Positions 1-6,710 of a stretch of 38,723 nt of DNA are shown here, piece after piece. Source of the DNA: Aphodosoma sp045614825 (GTDB taxonomy: Bacteria; Bacteroidota; Bacteroidia; Bacteroidales; Paludibacteraceae); the NCBI GenBank assembly GCA_045614825.1, contig JAZLDO010000150.1:1-38723 (forward strand), given 5' to 3'. The position numbers and the translations under genes were made by a program. Below the pieces are notes generated by a model. The model did no database searches. It saw nothing but the letters and a program-made list of their open reading frames with translations, and was not told the DNA's origin. Every line of letters starts with the position of its first letter. Positions within the stretch are counted from its first letter, which is position 1.

Positions 1-1
1 G

Positions 2-517
2 AAAGTGGGCGACGTGCTCGTGGGTATTGCTTCTTCGGGTGTTCACTCTAACGGCTTTAGCCTTGTGCGCAAAGTGGTTAGCGATGCAGGTCTTGACCTT
101 CATGCAGTGCTTCCTGAATTGGATGCAGAACGTCCGCTTGGCGAAGTGTTGCTCACTCCAACACGTATCTATGTGAAACAAGTGCTCGACGTGATTCGCA
201 ACTGCGATGTTCACGGTGTGGCTCATATCACAGGTGGTGGTTTCGACGAAAATATTCCTCGTATCTTGAAAGAGGGTCAAGGCATCGAAGTGAAAGAGGG
301 TAGCTGGGATATTCTACCAGTGTTCCGTATGCTTGAGAAATATGGCAAAATCGCTCACCGCGAAATGTTCAATATCTTCAACATGGGTATCGGTATGGTG
401 CTCGCAGTGGATGCTGCTGAAGCTGACAAAGCTATCGAAATCCTCAAATCGCATGGCGAACGTGCTTCTGTTATCGGTCGCGTGACTGACAATGCTGGCG
501 CAGTAGAAATTATTTAA
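2..517 (+). CDS. purM: Phosphoribosylformylglycinamidine cyclo-ligase (AIR synthetase), C-terminal part
   Basis: PurM closes the imidazole ring, turning FGAM and ATP into AIR in step 5 of cytosolic de novo purine synthesis. Only the last 171 or so codons are in the window; the frame is already open at base 2, so the 5' end lies outside. The visible part starts in the conserved stretch GDVLVGIASSGVHSNGFSLV, continues with HITGGGFDENIPR, and ends with the usual MFNIFNMGIGMVLAV segment and a final IGRV strand. This is the C-terminal AIRS domain without truncation at the 3' end. The next gene, purN, belongs to the same pathway and lies 76 bases downstream on the same strand, so co-transcription is likely. 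Confidence 0.95.
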   Translation, partial: KVGDVLVGIASSGVHSNGFSLVRKVVSDAGLDLHAVLPELDAERPLGEVLLTPTRIYVKQVLDVIRNCDVHGVAHITGGGFDENIPRILKEGQGIEVKEGSWDILPVFRMLEKYGKIAHREMFNIFNMGIGMVLAVDAAEADKAIEILKSHGERASVIGRVTDNAGAVEII

Positions 518-530
518 ATATAAAAAGGCA

Positions 531-580
531 GGAAGACAGGAGTACAAGGATATTCATGTCCTTTTGTCTTCTTGTCTTTG
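531..580. repeat. Imperfect inverted repeat of GTCTTCTTGTCTT type between purM and purN
   Basis: The left arm (about 533-553, AAGACAGGAGTACAAGGATAT) and the right arm (556-578, starting ATGTCCTTTTGTCTTC) are imperfect reverse complements. In RNA this would fold as a hairpin between purM and purN. It also looks like the short degenerate direct repeats found next to other genes in this window. Confidence 0.5.
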
Positions 581-593
581 AAAAATAAGTGTT

Positions 594-1193
594 ATGTCTA
601 ATTCTCAATTCTCAACTCTCAATTCTCAACTCTCGAAGCTTGCTGTTTTTGCATCGGGTAGTGGTTCGAACTTTGAGGCGATAGCACAGGCGTGCGTTGA
701 TGGTCGTGTGCCAGCAAAAATTGTTTTGCTCGTGTGCGACAATGCTAATGCCTATGCCATTGAGCGTGCCAAAAAGTTTGATATACCTACGCTTGTGCTT
801 CATCCACGCGATTGTGGTGGCAAGGCAGCATACGAGCAACGCATTGTGGAGCGATTGAATGAATTGGGAGTGGATTTGGTGTGTTTGGCAGGATATATGC
901 GCATCGTGGGCGAAACGCTTTATAACGCCTACGAAGGTAAGATATTGAATATCCACCCAGCGCTGTTGCCATCGTTCAAAGGAGCGCACGGCATAGATGA
1001 TGCGTTCAACTTTGGAGTGAAGGTGTTTGGTGTTACGGTGCACTTCATCGATCTTACAATCGATGGTGGCGTGATAGTGATGCAACGAGCATTTGAGTAT
1101 TACGGCAACGACCGCGACGAGGTGGAAGCTCGCATACATGCCATCGAGCACGAACTCTACCCAGAAGCGATTTGTAAAGTGATTTTATCTTGA
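594..1193 (+). CDS. purN: Phosphoribosylglycinamide formyltransferase (GAR transformylase)
   Basis: PurN transfers the formyl group of 10-formyl-tetrahydrofolate to GAR, step 3 of purine synthesis in the cytosol. The 199-residue product is close to the usual length of about 200. The N-terminal phosphate-binding motif FASGSGSNFEAI is at residues 19-30. The catalytic triad is visible as N119 and H121 in ILNIHPALLPS and D157 in HFIDLTIDGG. The first 14 residues (NSQFSTLNSQLS after the Met-Ser) are extra: they are encoded by an ATTCTCAA/ACTCTCAA micro-repeat and no other in-frame start exists before the conserved core, so ATG 594 is the only choice. The leader is AT-rich with no Shine-Dalgarno. 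FolD, encoded at 5778, supplies the cofactor. Confidence 0.95.
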   Translation: MSNSQFSTLNSQLSKLAVFASGSGSNFEAIAQACVDGRVPAKIVLLVCDNANAYAIERAKKFDIPTLVLHPRDCGGKAAYEQRIVERLNELGVDLVCLAGYMRIVGETLYNAYEGKILNIHPALLPSFKGAHGIDDAFNFGVKVFGVTVHFIDLTIDGGVIVMQRAFEYYGNDRDEVEARIHAIEHELYPEAICKVILS

Positions 1194-1506
1194 TATTTTT
1201 TGTTTTAACATAAGTCTAGAATGTTTTAGACAGAATGACAGAATGACAAATTTTTAACTTTATAGACATACGCCTTGCTGAAAAACAAGTTTTCATCTCG
1301 GCGAAAAAATGACAGATTTAAGTTACATTCTTGCTTCGCGAATTTGCTCACACTCGGTATAATCAAAGTAGACTTTGCTTTTACTTTCGTTTAATCGCAA
1401 TTTTCAAATCTGTCATTCTTTTACCAAGATACACCGCAGGTGTAGCGAGGTATATGTGAAAAAAAGAATATGTTCTTATGTCATTATGTCTAAAAAGGTA
1501 AGAATT
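1194..1506. other. Intergenic region with inverted repeats, no gene seen
   Basis: 313 bases without a supported gene. It holds a GACAGAAT/GACAAAT micro-repeat (about 1229-1250), a perfect 12-bp inverted repeat AATGACAGATTT (1308-1319) / AAATCTGTCATT (1406-1417) with an 86-base spacer, and a small ACACC/GGTGT hairpin (1431-1443). The open frame running into the next gene from 1375 is not conserved-looking protein and I treat it as leader. I see no clear TAnnTTTG promoter here. Confidence 0.6.
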
Positions 1507-2319
1507 ATGAATTTGCGTACTATATACTTTTCAGCAACGCATACGTCGGAGAAGGTGGCATTGGCTGTTTCGCTGGCTATGGCGGATGAGTTTGTGGCAG
1601 AGGATATTACTTTCCACGAATTGAAAAATGCCGATTTTGCGGTCGACGACCTATTGTGCATTGCTGTGCCAGTGTATGGCGGTGGAGTGGCACCGGTGGC
1701 ATTGAAACGATTGGATGCTATTAGGGGTAAGAATACTCCTGCGGTGGTTGTGGTGGTGTATGGTAATCGCAATTTTGAGCGTGCTGCTACGCAGATGACC
1801 GATTTTCTTGCCGAGCGTGGTTTTGTGATCATAGCAGCGGCGGCATTTGTGGGCGAGCACTCGTATAGTACCGAGCAGAGTCCGATTGCAGTGGGGCGTC
1901 CTAACGACGGCGACATAGCAGAGGCTCAGCGCTTTGGTAAACTTGTAAAAGAAAAGATAAGTGGGACGATAGAGGCAGTGGATGTGGCGACGATGCAATG
2001 TCCTGATTCGGGTGAGGAGAATGTGAAAGCGTTCGTAGAGTTTGTGAAAGGCTATCAAGCCGGGCAGGCAAAGAATCCTGTGAAGTTGTTGCCTATGACC
2101 GACGAAGAGAAGTGCGTTGTGTGTGGCGTGTGTGTTGATGTATGTCCGATGGAGGCAATCGACAGAGAGGATGTGAGTGTGGTAGATGCGTCGAAATGCA
2201 TCAAATGTTGTGCTTGCGTCAAAGAGTGCCCAAAAGAGGCAAAACGACTCGATTCGCCATTCGCACCAATGCTCTCGAAACATTTCTCATTGCCAAAACC
2301 AAATGTGTGGGTGATGTAG
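1507..2319 (+). CDS. EFR1-type flavodoxin-like / 2x[4Fe-4S] ferredoxin protein
   Basis: A 270-residue protein with a flavodoxin-like N-terminal part (YFSATHTSEKVALAV, residues 6-20, in the position of the FMN phosphate loop) and a C-terminal bacterial ferredoxin domain. The latter has two cysteine motifs, CVVCGVCVDVCP and CIKCCACVKECP, each able to carry one [4Fe-4S] cluster. This layout is that of the EFR1 family of electron-transfer proteins. The electron donor and acceptor are unknown. I chose ATG 1507 because homology-like sequence begins at MNLRTIYFSAT; the longer frame from 1375 would add 44 residues of leader-like sequence, and ATG 1486 is a second option. It sits inside a purine gene block, but no purine role is implied by the domains. 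Confidence 0.85.
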   Translation: MNLRTIYFSATHTSEKVALAVSLAMADEFVAEDITFHELKNADFAVDDLLCIAVPVYGGGVAPVALKRLDAIRGKNTPAVVVVVYGNRNFERAATQMTDFLAERGFVIIAAAAFVGEHSYSTEQSPIAVGRPNDGDIAEAQRFGKLVKEKISGTIEAVDVATMQCPDSGEENVKAFVEFVKGYQAGQAKNPVKLLPMTDEEKCVVCGVCVDVCPMEAIDREDVSVVDASKCIKCCACVKECPKEAKRLDSPFAPMLSKHFSLPKPNVWVM

Positions 2320-2320
2320 A

Positions 2321-2543
2321 TTTATTTCAACATAAATACAGAATTAATTTATAGGCTTACAAATTTTAATGTGTATTTCTAACTCTATTTGGACAACTAC
2401 TTTTTAAAAGTACATGCCCTAAAACATGATTATTAATTGATTACAAGGTGTGTACTTAAAAAACAAGGTCTGCCAACAGAAACACTTTAAGTGCAAAAGT
2501 CTTAATTGTCCTATAAATAGAATTTGTACTTTTGTTAAAAAGA
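2321..2543 (+). repeat. purH upstream element, copy A of a ~220-bp direct repeat
   Basis: This segment matches 4140-4361 in front of purD along its whole length with scattered substitutions and one 4-base indel. Shared landmarks in order: CAACATAA-TACAGAATTAATTTA, TGTATTTCTAACTCTATT, GACAACTACTTTTTAAAAGT, an inverted repeat AAGTACATGCC (2408-2418) / GGTGTGTACTT (2447-2457), a small palindrome CACTTTAAGTG (2483-2493), and a promoter at the 3' end. In the inverted repeat two positions pair only as G-U. Function unknown; a shared regulatory region for the two purine genes is an inference. Confidence 0.9.
2506..2534 (+). promoter_or_regulatory. Predicted purH promoter
   Basis: TTG at 2506-2508, an 18-base spacer, and TACTTTTG at 2527-2534, which fits the Bacteroidota -7 box TAnnTTTG. 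Transcription would begin near 2540, leaving a leader of about 40 bases before ATG 2581. It is the last part of the duplicated element. Confidence 0.6.
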
Positions 2544-2580
2544 AAAACGAGAATATAAATTAATATAACTAAAATAAATT

Positions 2581-4110
2581 ATGCGCGCTTTAGTAAGTGT
2601 AAGCGACAAAACAGGTCTTGTGCCTTTTGTCCAAAGTCTTAAAGAACTTGGTTGGGACATTATCGCTACTGGCGGTACGATGAAACTCCTCCAAGATAAC
2701 AATATCGAAGTGATTAATATCAGCGAAGTGACAGGTTTTCCTGAAATCTGCGATGGTCGTGTGAAAACCCTCCACCCAAAAGTGCATGGAGGTTTGCTTG
2801 CTCGTCGCGACGATGAGAGCCATTTGCAAGCTTTGCGTGAAAACTCTATCGAGTTCATCGATATGGTGTGTGTCAACCTATATCCATTCCGTCAAACTAT
2901 AGCAAAACCTGACGTTACAATGGAAGATGCTATCGAAAATATCGACATCGGTGGTCCTTCTATGCTTCGTAGTGCAGCTAAAAACTATAAAGATGTGACA
3001 GTGGTGTGCGACCCATCGGATTACGATCGCATCATTGCCGAAATCAAAGAAACTGGCAATACAACAGCCGAAACACGTCTTCAACTTTCGGCTAAAGCAT
3101 ATACTCACACTGCTGAATACGACATGTGTATCGCTACATATATGCGCGAAAAAGCAGGTTTGACAGAGAAACTCTTCCTCGAATATGAATTGGCACAAGG
3201 ACTTCGTTACGGCGAAAATCCTCACCAATCGGCTAAATTCTATCGTGGTTCGGAAGAGGTGCCTTACTCGTTGGCTTTCGCTCGTCAATTGCACGGCAAA
3301 GAGATGAGTTACAACAACATCCAAGATGCTAACGCAGCACTCTCTATCGTGCGCGAATTTAATGTGCCATTCTGCGTAGGTTTGAAACATATGAACCCAT
3401 GCGGCGCTGCTATCGGTAAAGATGTGGTTGAGGCATGGACGAAAGCATACGAGGCTGATACAGTGAGCATCTTCGGTGGTATTGTGGCAACTAACTGCGA
3501 AATCACTCTCGAAGTGGCACAACTCATGAAACCAATCTTCCTCGAAATCATCATGGCTCCTAAATTTGCACCTGGGGCATTGGAACTCCTTCAAACTAAG
3601 AAAAATCTTCGCCTCATTGAAGTGCCAATGTCGCCAATGACAACAGTGCCAATGCAATATGTGAGCGTGAATGGTGGTCTTCTTGCTCAAGGTATGGATC
3701 TCAATACTGCCGAAGTGGTAGATTCGATGACAGTGACTGAAAAACATGCAACAGCATCGGAATTGGAAGATATGAACTTCGGTCTTCGTATCGTGAAACA
3801 TGTGAAATCTAATGCTATCGTTGTTGTGAAAGATGGCAAAACTCTCGGTGTAGGTGCAGGACAAATGAACCGTATCGGTTCTGCCGAAATCGCACTCAAA
3901 CAAGCTCATGCTAACGGCGTAACAGAAGGCTTGGTGTTGGCATCAGACGCATTCTTCCCATTTGACGACTGCGTGACCTTGGCTAACGAAATGGGCGTAA
4001 CAGCAATCGTGCAACCAGGCGGTAGTGTTCGCGACGAAGACTCAGTGAAAAAAGCAAACGAATGTGGCATTACAATGCTATTTTCAGGTATGCGCCATTT
4101 TAAACATTAA
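2581..4110 (+). CDS. purH: Bifunctional AICAR transformylase / IMP cyclohydrolase
   Basis: PurH performs the last two steps of IMP synthesis: it formylates AICAR with 10-formyl-tetrahydrofolate and then closes the ring. The 509-residue length is normal. The N-terminal methylglyoxal-synthase-like IMP cyclohydrolase domain spans about residues 1-190, with ATGGT at 29-33 and KTLHPKVHGGLL at 62-73. The transformylase domain follows, with LRYGENPHQSA (208-218) and the catalytic Lys269-His270 pair in KHMNPCGAAIG. The C-terminus ends in the usual GGSVRDEDSV and a terminal TGMRHF-like sequence, here SGMRHFKH. ATG 2581 directly starts the conserved RALVSVSDK. It has its own predicted promoter inside the duplicated upstream element. 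Confidence 0.97.
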   Translation: MRALVSVSDKTGLVPFVQSLKELGWDIIATGGTMKLLQDNNIEVINISEVTGFPEICDGRVKTLHPKVHGGLLARRDDESHLQALRENSIEFIDMVCVNLYPFRQTIAKPDVTMEDAIENIDIGGPSMLRSAAKNYKDVTVVCDPSDYDRIIAEIKETGNTTAETRLQLSAKAYTHTAEYDMCIATYMREKAGLTEKLFLEYELAQGLRYGENPHQSAKFYRGSEEVPYSLAFARQLHGKEMSYNNIQDANAALSIVREFNVPFCVGLKHMNPCGAAIGKDVVEAWTKAYEADTVSIFGGIVATNCEITLEVAQLMKPIFLEIIMAPKFAPGALELLQTKKNLRLIEVPMSPMTTVPMQYVSVNGGLLAQGMDLNTAEVVDSMTVTEKHATASELEDMNFGLRIVKHVKSNAIVVVKDGKTLGVGAGQMNRIGSAEIALKQAHANGVTEGLVLASDAFFPFDDCVTLANEMGVTAIVQPGGSVRDEDSVKKANECGITMLFSGMRHFKH

Positions 4111-4139
4111 TATTGTCAACATAAGTACAGAATTTGTCT

Positions 4140-4361
4140 TTTATTTCAACATAAGTACAGAATTAATTTATTGGTTTATAAATTTTTAATCTGTATTTCT
4201 AACTCTATTGGGACAACTACTTTTTAAAAGTACATGCCCTAAATCATGATTATTGATTACAAGGCATGTACTTGAAAAAACAAAGGTAGCCAATAGAAAC
4301 ACTTTGAGTGCAAAAGACTTAGTTATCTTATGAATATGTTTTGTACTTATGTTAAAAAGAT
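4140..4361 (+). repeat. purD upstream element, copy B of the ~220-bp direct repeat
   Basis: Second copy of the element at 2321-2543. Its inverted repeat is perfect here: AAGTACATGCC (4228-4238) and GGCATGTACTT (4263-4273). The small palindrome is CACTTTGAGTG (4300-4310). The copy is preceded by an additional partial unit: CAACATAAGTACAGAATT occurs at 4117-4134 and again at 4148-4165. The element ends only about 8 bases before the purD start codon. Confidence 0.9.
4323..4351 (+). promoter_or_regulatory. Predicted purD promoter (weak match)
   Basis: TTA (4323-4325), 18-base spacer, TACTTATG (4344-4351). It is aligned with the better purH promoter in the sister copy, with one mismatch in each box. 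Start of transcription would fall about 12 bases from ATG 4369, an unusually short leader. Confidence 0.4.
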
Positions 4362-4368
4362 ATGAATT

Positions 4369-5640
4369 ATGAATTCTAAAAAGGTTTTAGTATTAGGTGG
4401 TGGTGGTCGTGAGCATGCTATTGTGCATGCACTTAGCCGTTCACCTCAAGTTGGAAAAATATATGCAGCTCCAGGTAATGCTGGTATTGCTGAATTAGCC
4501 GAGTGTGTGGCTCTCAAAGAGACTCAAATCGATGAACTCATTGCTTTCGCTCGTGAAAAGGCTATCGACCTTACTGTAGTTGGCCCTGAGGCTGCTCTTG
4601 CTGTGGGTATTGTTGATGCTTTTCGTGCTGCAGGATTGATGATTTTTGGCCCTACCAAAGCTGCTACTCAAATCGAAAGTTCGAAAGAGTTCGCTAAAGA
4701 TTTGATGAAGAAATACTCTATCCCAACAGCTGCGTATGAGGTGTTTGATAACTATGAAGCAGCATTGGAGTATGTGAAAAAAGGTACATTCCCAACCGTG
4801 TTGAAATACGACGGTTTAGCTGCAGGCAAAGGGGTAGTGATACCTGAAACGTTGGAAGAGGCTGACGAAGCATTGCGTGATATGTTGTTGAACGACAAAT
4901 TCGGTCATGGTCGTGTGGTGATTGAGGAGTTTATGACAGGACCTGAATTCTCGTTCATGTGCTTTGTGTCGGACGAAAAGGTATATCCTATGGAAGTGGC
5001 ACAAGACCACAAACGCGCTTTCGATGGCGATAAAGGTCCAAATACTGGTGGTATGGGTGCTTATTCTCCAATCCCTTTTATAACTAAAGAGGACATTGAT
5101 TGGGCATACGACTATATCATGTGCGCTACTGCTAACGCATTGATTGCCGAAGGTTGTGCATTCCGTGGTGTGTTGTATGGCGGTTTGATGAAAACACCTA
5201 ATGGTATCAAAGTCATCGAGTTTAATGCTCGTTTTGGTGATCCAGAAACTGAAGTGGTATTGCCTCGTCTTGAAAGTGATATTTATGACATCTTCTGTGC
5301 TGTAGCTGAGGGCGAAGATGTAGGTGAGATTAAATGGAATAATAAGGCATCGATTGGTATTGTTCTTGCATCGAAAGGCTATCCAGAGGCATACGATAAA
5401 GGCTATGAAATAGGTGGTTTGAATAATGTGGAAGGTATTGTATATCACATGGGTACTGCAATGAAAGATGGTCGATATGTGACAAATGGCGGTCGTGTGT
5501 TGTTTGTAACTATTATGGCTGATACCTTTGCCGAAGCACAAGCAAAAGCAAATGCCGAAGTAGCTAAAATCAAATGCGAAAACTTGTTCCACCGTAGTGA
5601 TATTGGTTGGCAAGCAGTGAAATCAATGCACAATGCATAA
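4369..5640 (+). CDS. purD: Phosphoribosylamine-glycine ligase (GAR synthetase)
   Basis: PurD joins glycine to phosphoribosylamine with ATP, step 2 of purine synthesis; its product GAR is the substrate of PurN. The 423-residue protein has the family layout: N-terminal GGGGREHAI (residues 10-18), the ATP-grasp core with KYDGLAAGKGV, IEEFMTGPEFSFM and the metal-binding EFNARFGDPETEV, and a C-terminal domain with NGGRVLFVTIMADT and DIGWQAV. Start ATG 4369 gives the conserved KVLVLGGGG without extension. It follows purH by 258 bases, which are filled by the duplicated element, so it probably has separate control. Confidence 0.97.
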   Translation: MNSKKVLVLGGGGREHAIVHALSRSPQVGKIYAAPGNAGIAELAECVALKETQIDELIAFAREKAIDLTVVGPEAALAVGIVDAFRAAGLMIFGPTKAATQIESSKEFAKDLMKKYSIPTAAYEVFDNYEAALEYVKKGTFPTVLKYDGLAAGKGVVIPETLEEADEALRDMLLNDKFGHGRVVIEEFMTGPEFSFMCFVSDEKVYPMEVAQDHKRAFDGDKGPNTGGMGAYSPIPFITKEDIDWAYDYIMCATANALIAEGCAFRGVLYGGLMKTPNGIKVIEFNARFGDPETEVVLPRLESDIYDIFCAVAEGEDVGEIKWNNKASIGIVLASKGYPEAYDKGYEIGGLNNVEGIVYHMGTAMKDGRYVTNGGRVLFVTIMADTFAEAQAKANAEVAKIKCENLFHRSDIGWQAVKSMHNA

Positions 5641-5660
5641 TTAATTTTTGAATAAAACGA

Positions 5661-5777
5661 GCGAAGCCGAGTAAAGTCTTGCAACTCTTATATTTCTCCT
5701 CTGTTTTAGGAGAGGTGGTCGAAGACCGGAGGGGTTAAAGTCTTGCTACTTGCTACTCGCTACTAATAGTCTAATAT
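5661..5777 (+). repeat. Micro-repeat and hairpin cluster directly upstream of folD
   Basis: GCGAAGCCGAGTAAAGTCTT (5661-5680) is followed by two small hairpins, CTCCT/AGGAG (5696-5712) and GGTC-GAA-GACC (5717-5727), and then AGTCTTGCTACTTGCTACTC with GCTACTAATAGTCTAATAT running up to the folD ATG (5739-5777). The last part has close relatives in front of groEL and groES. Function unknown. Confidence 0.8.
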
Positions 5778-6641
5778 ATGAATGTAATTAGCGGAAAAGA
5801 TATGGCAGCTGCTCTCAAACAACAATTAGCAGCTGATGTAGTAGGTTACGCCGAAAAATATGGTCGTAAACCAAACCTTGTGGTAATACTTGTAGGTGAC
5901 GACCCAGGTAGTGTGTCGTATGTTACAGGTAAGGCTAAAGCCGCTACCGAAGTGGGCATCGAGAATAGCACAATTCGTCTTAGTGAACAAACGACCGAGG
6001 AAGAACTTCTTGATCTTGTGCGTGCTCTCAATGTGGATACAACGGTGGATGGTATCCTTGTTCAATTACCTTTGCCAAATGGTATCAACGAAGAGAAGGT
6101 GATTGAAACTATCGCTAAAGAGAAAGATGTGGATGGTTTCCACCCTATGAACGTGGCTGCATTGTGGCAAAAACGCCCTTGTATTTTGCCTTGTACTCCA
6201 AAAGGTATTATTCGTTTGATGAAGAATGTGGGCATCGAAATCGCAGGCAAACGCGCTGTGGTGATTGGTCGTAGCAATATCGTGGGATTGCCTGTTACAA
6301 AACTCCTTATGGACGAGAATGCTACAGTGACAGTGTGTCATAGTCGTACAAAAGATATCGCTAAAGTATGTGCCGAAGCAGATATCCTCGTGCCAGCATT
6401 GGGTCGTCCTAAATTCGTGAAAGCCGAAATGGTGAAAGAGGGTGCTGTGGTGATTGACGTAGGTGTTAACCGCGACCCAGAGACTGGCAAATTGTGTGGC
6501 GATGTGGACTTTGATGAAGTTGCACCAAAGGCGTCATACATCACAAAAGTGCCAGGTGGCGTAGGTCCTATGACTATCGCATGCTTGATGGAAAACACCG
6601 TAGAGTGCTACCTCAACAACGTAAAAGCACAAGTGAAATAA
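5778..6641 (+). CDS. folD: Methylenetetrahydrofolate dehydrogenase / methenyltetrahydrofolate cyclohydrolase
   Basis: FolD oxidises 5,10-methylene-THF to methenyl-THF with NAD(P) and hydrolyses it to 10-formyl-THF, the formyl donor used by PurN and PurH. The 287-residue protein has the catalytic Tyr48-xxx-Lys52 in SYVTGK, the substrate-binding DGILVQLPLP and KDVDGFHPMN, the nucleotide-binding VVIGRSNIVGLPV, and the C-terminal signature VPGGVGPMTIACLMENT. Start ATG 5778 lies one base after the micro-repeat. It converges on groEL, and a bidirectional terminator separates them. Confidence 0.97.
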   Translation: MNVISGKDMAAALKQQLAADVVGYAEKYGRKPNLVVILVGDDPGSVSYVTGKAKAATEVGIENSTIRLSEQTTEEELLDLVRALNVDTTVDGILVQLPLPNGINEEKVIETIAKEKDVDGFHPMNVAALWQKRPCILPCTPKGIIRLMKNVGIEIAGKRAVVIGRSNIVGLPVTKLLMDENATVTVCHSRTKDIAKVCAEADILVPALGRPKFVKAEMVKEGAVVIDVGVNRDPETGKLCGDVDFDEVAPKASYITKVPGGVGPMTIACLMENTVECYLNNVKAQVK

Positions 6642-6658
6642 TTATTGGAGGATATAAT

Positions 6659-6694
6659 AAAAAAGCAGATTAACAATTGTTAATCTGCTTTTTT
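6659..6694. terminator. Bidirectional intrinsic terminator between folD and groEL
   Basis: A perfect 24-bp palindrome (6665-6688; half-site GCAGATTAACAA) is flanked by six A on the left and six T on the right, so it can stop transcription from both converging genes. Confidence 0.92.
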
Positions 6695-6710
6695 ATTTAA
6701 GAGTTTATGA

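Noticed and set aside
314..547. Opposite-strand frames within purM and many other genes
   Set aside because: They are shadows of the real genes in other frames, with no domain or start context.
1375..1506. N-terminal extension of the EFR1-type protein
   Set aside because: The extra 44 residues come from the inverted-repeat leader and do not resemble the flavodoxin fold.
2321..2580. Known purine or ZTP riboswitch upstream of purH
   Set aside because: I do not see the conserved core of either class (for ZTP, the CCGCC-GGGCA type segment), and the promoter lies 3' of the structured part. A model search would settle it.
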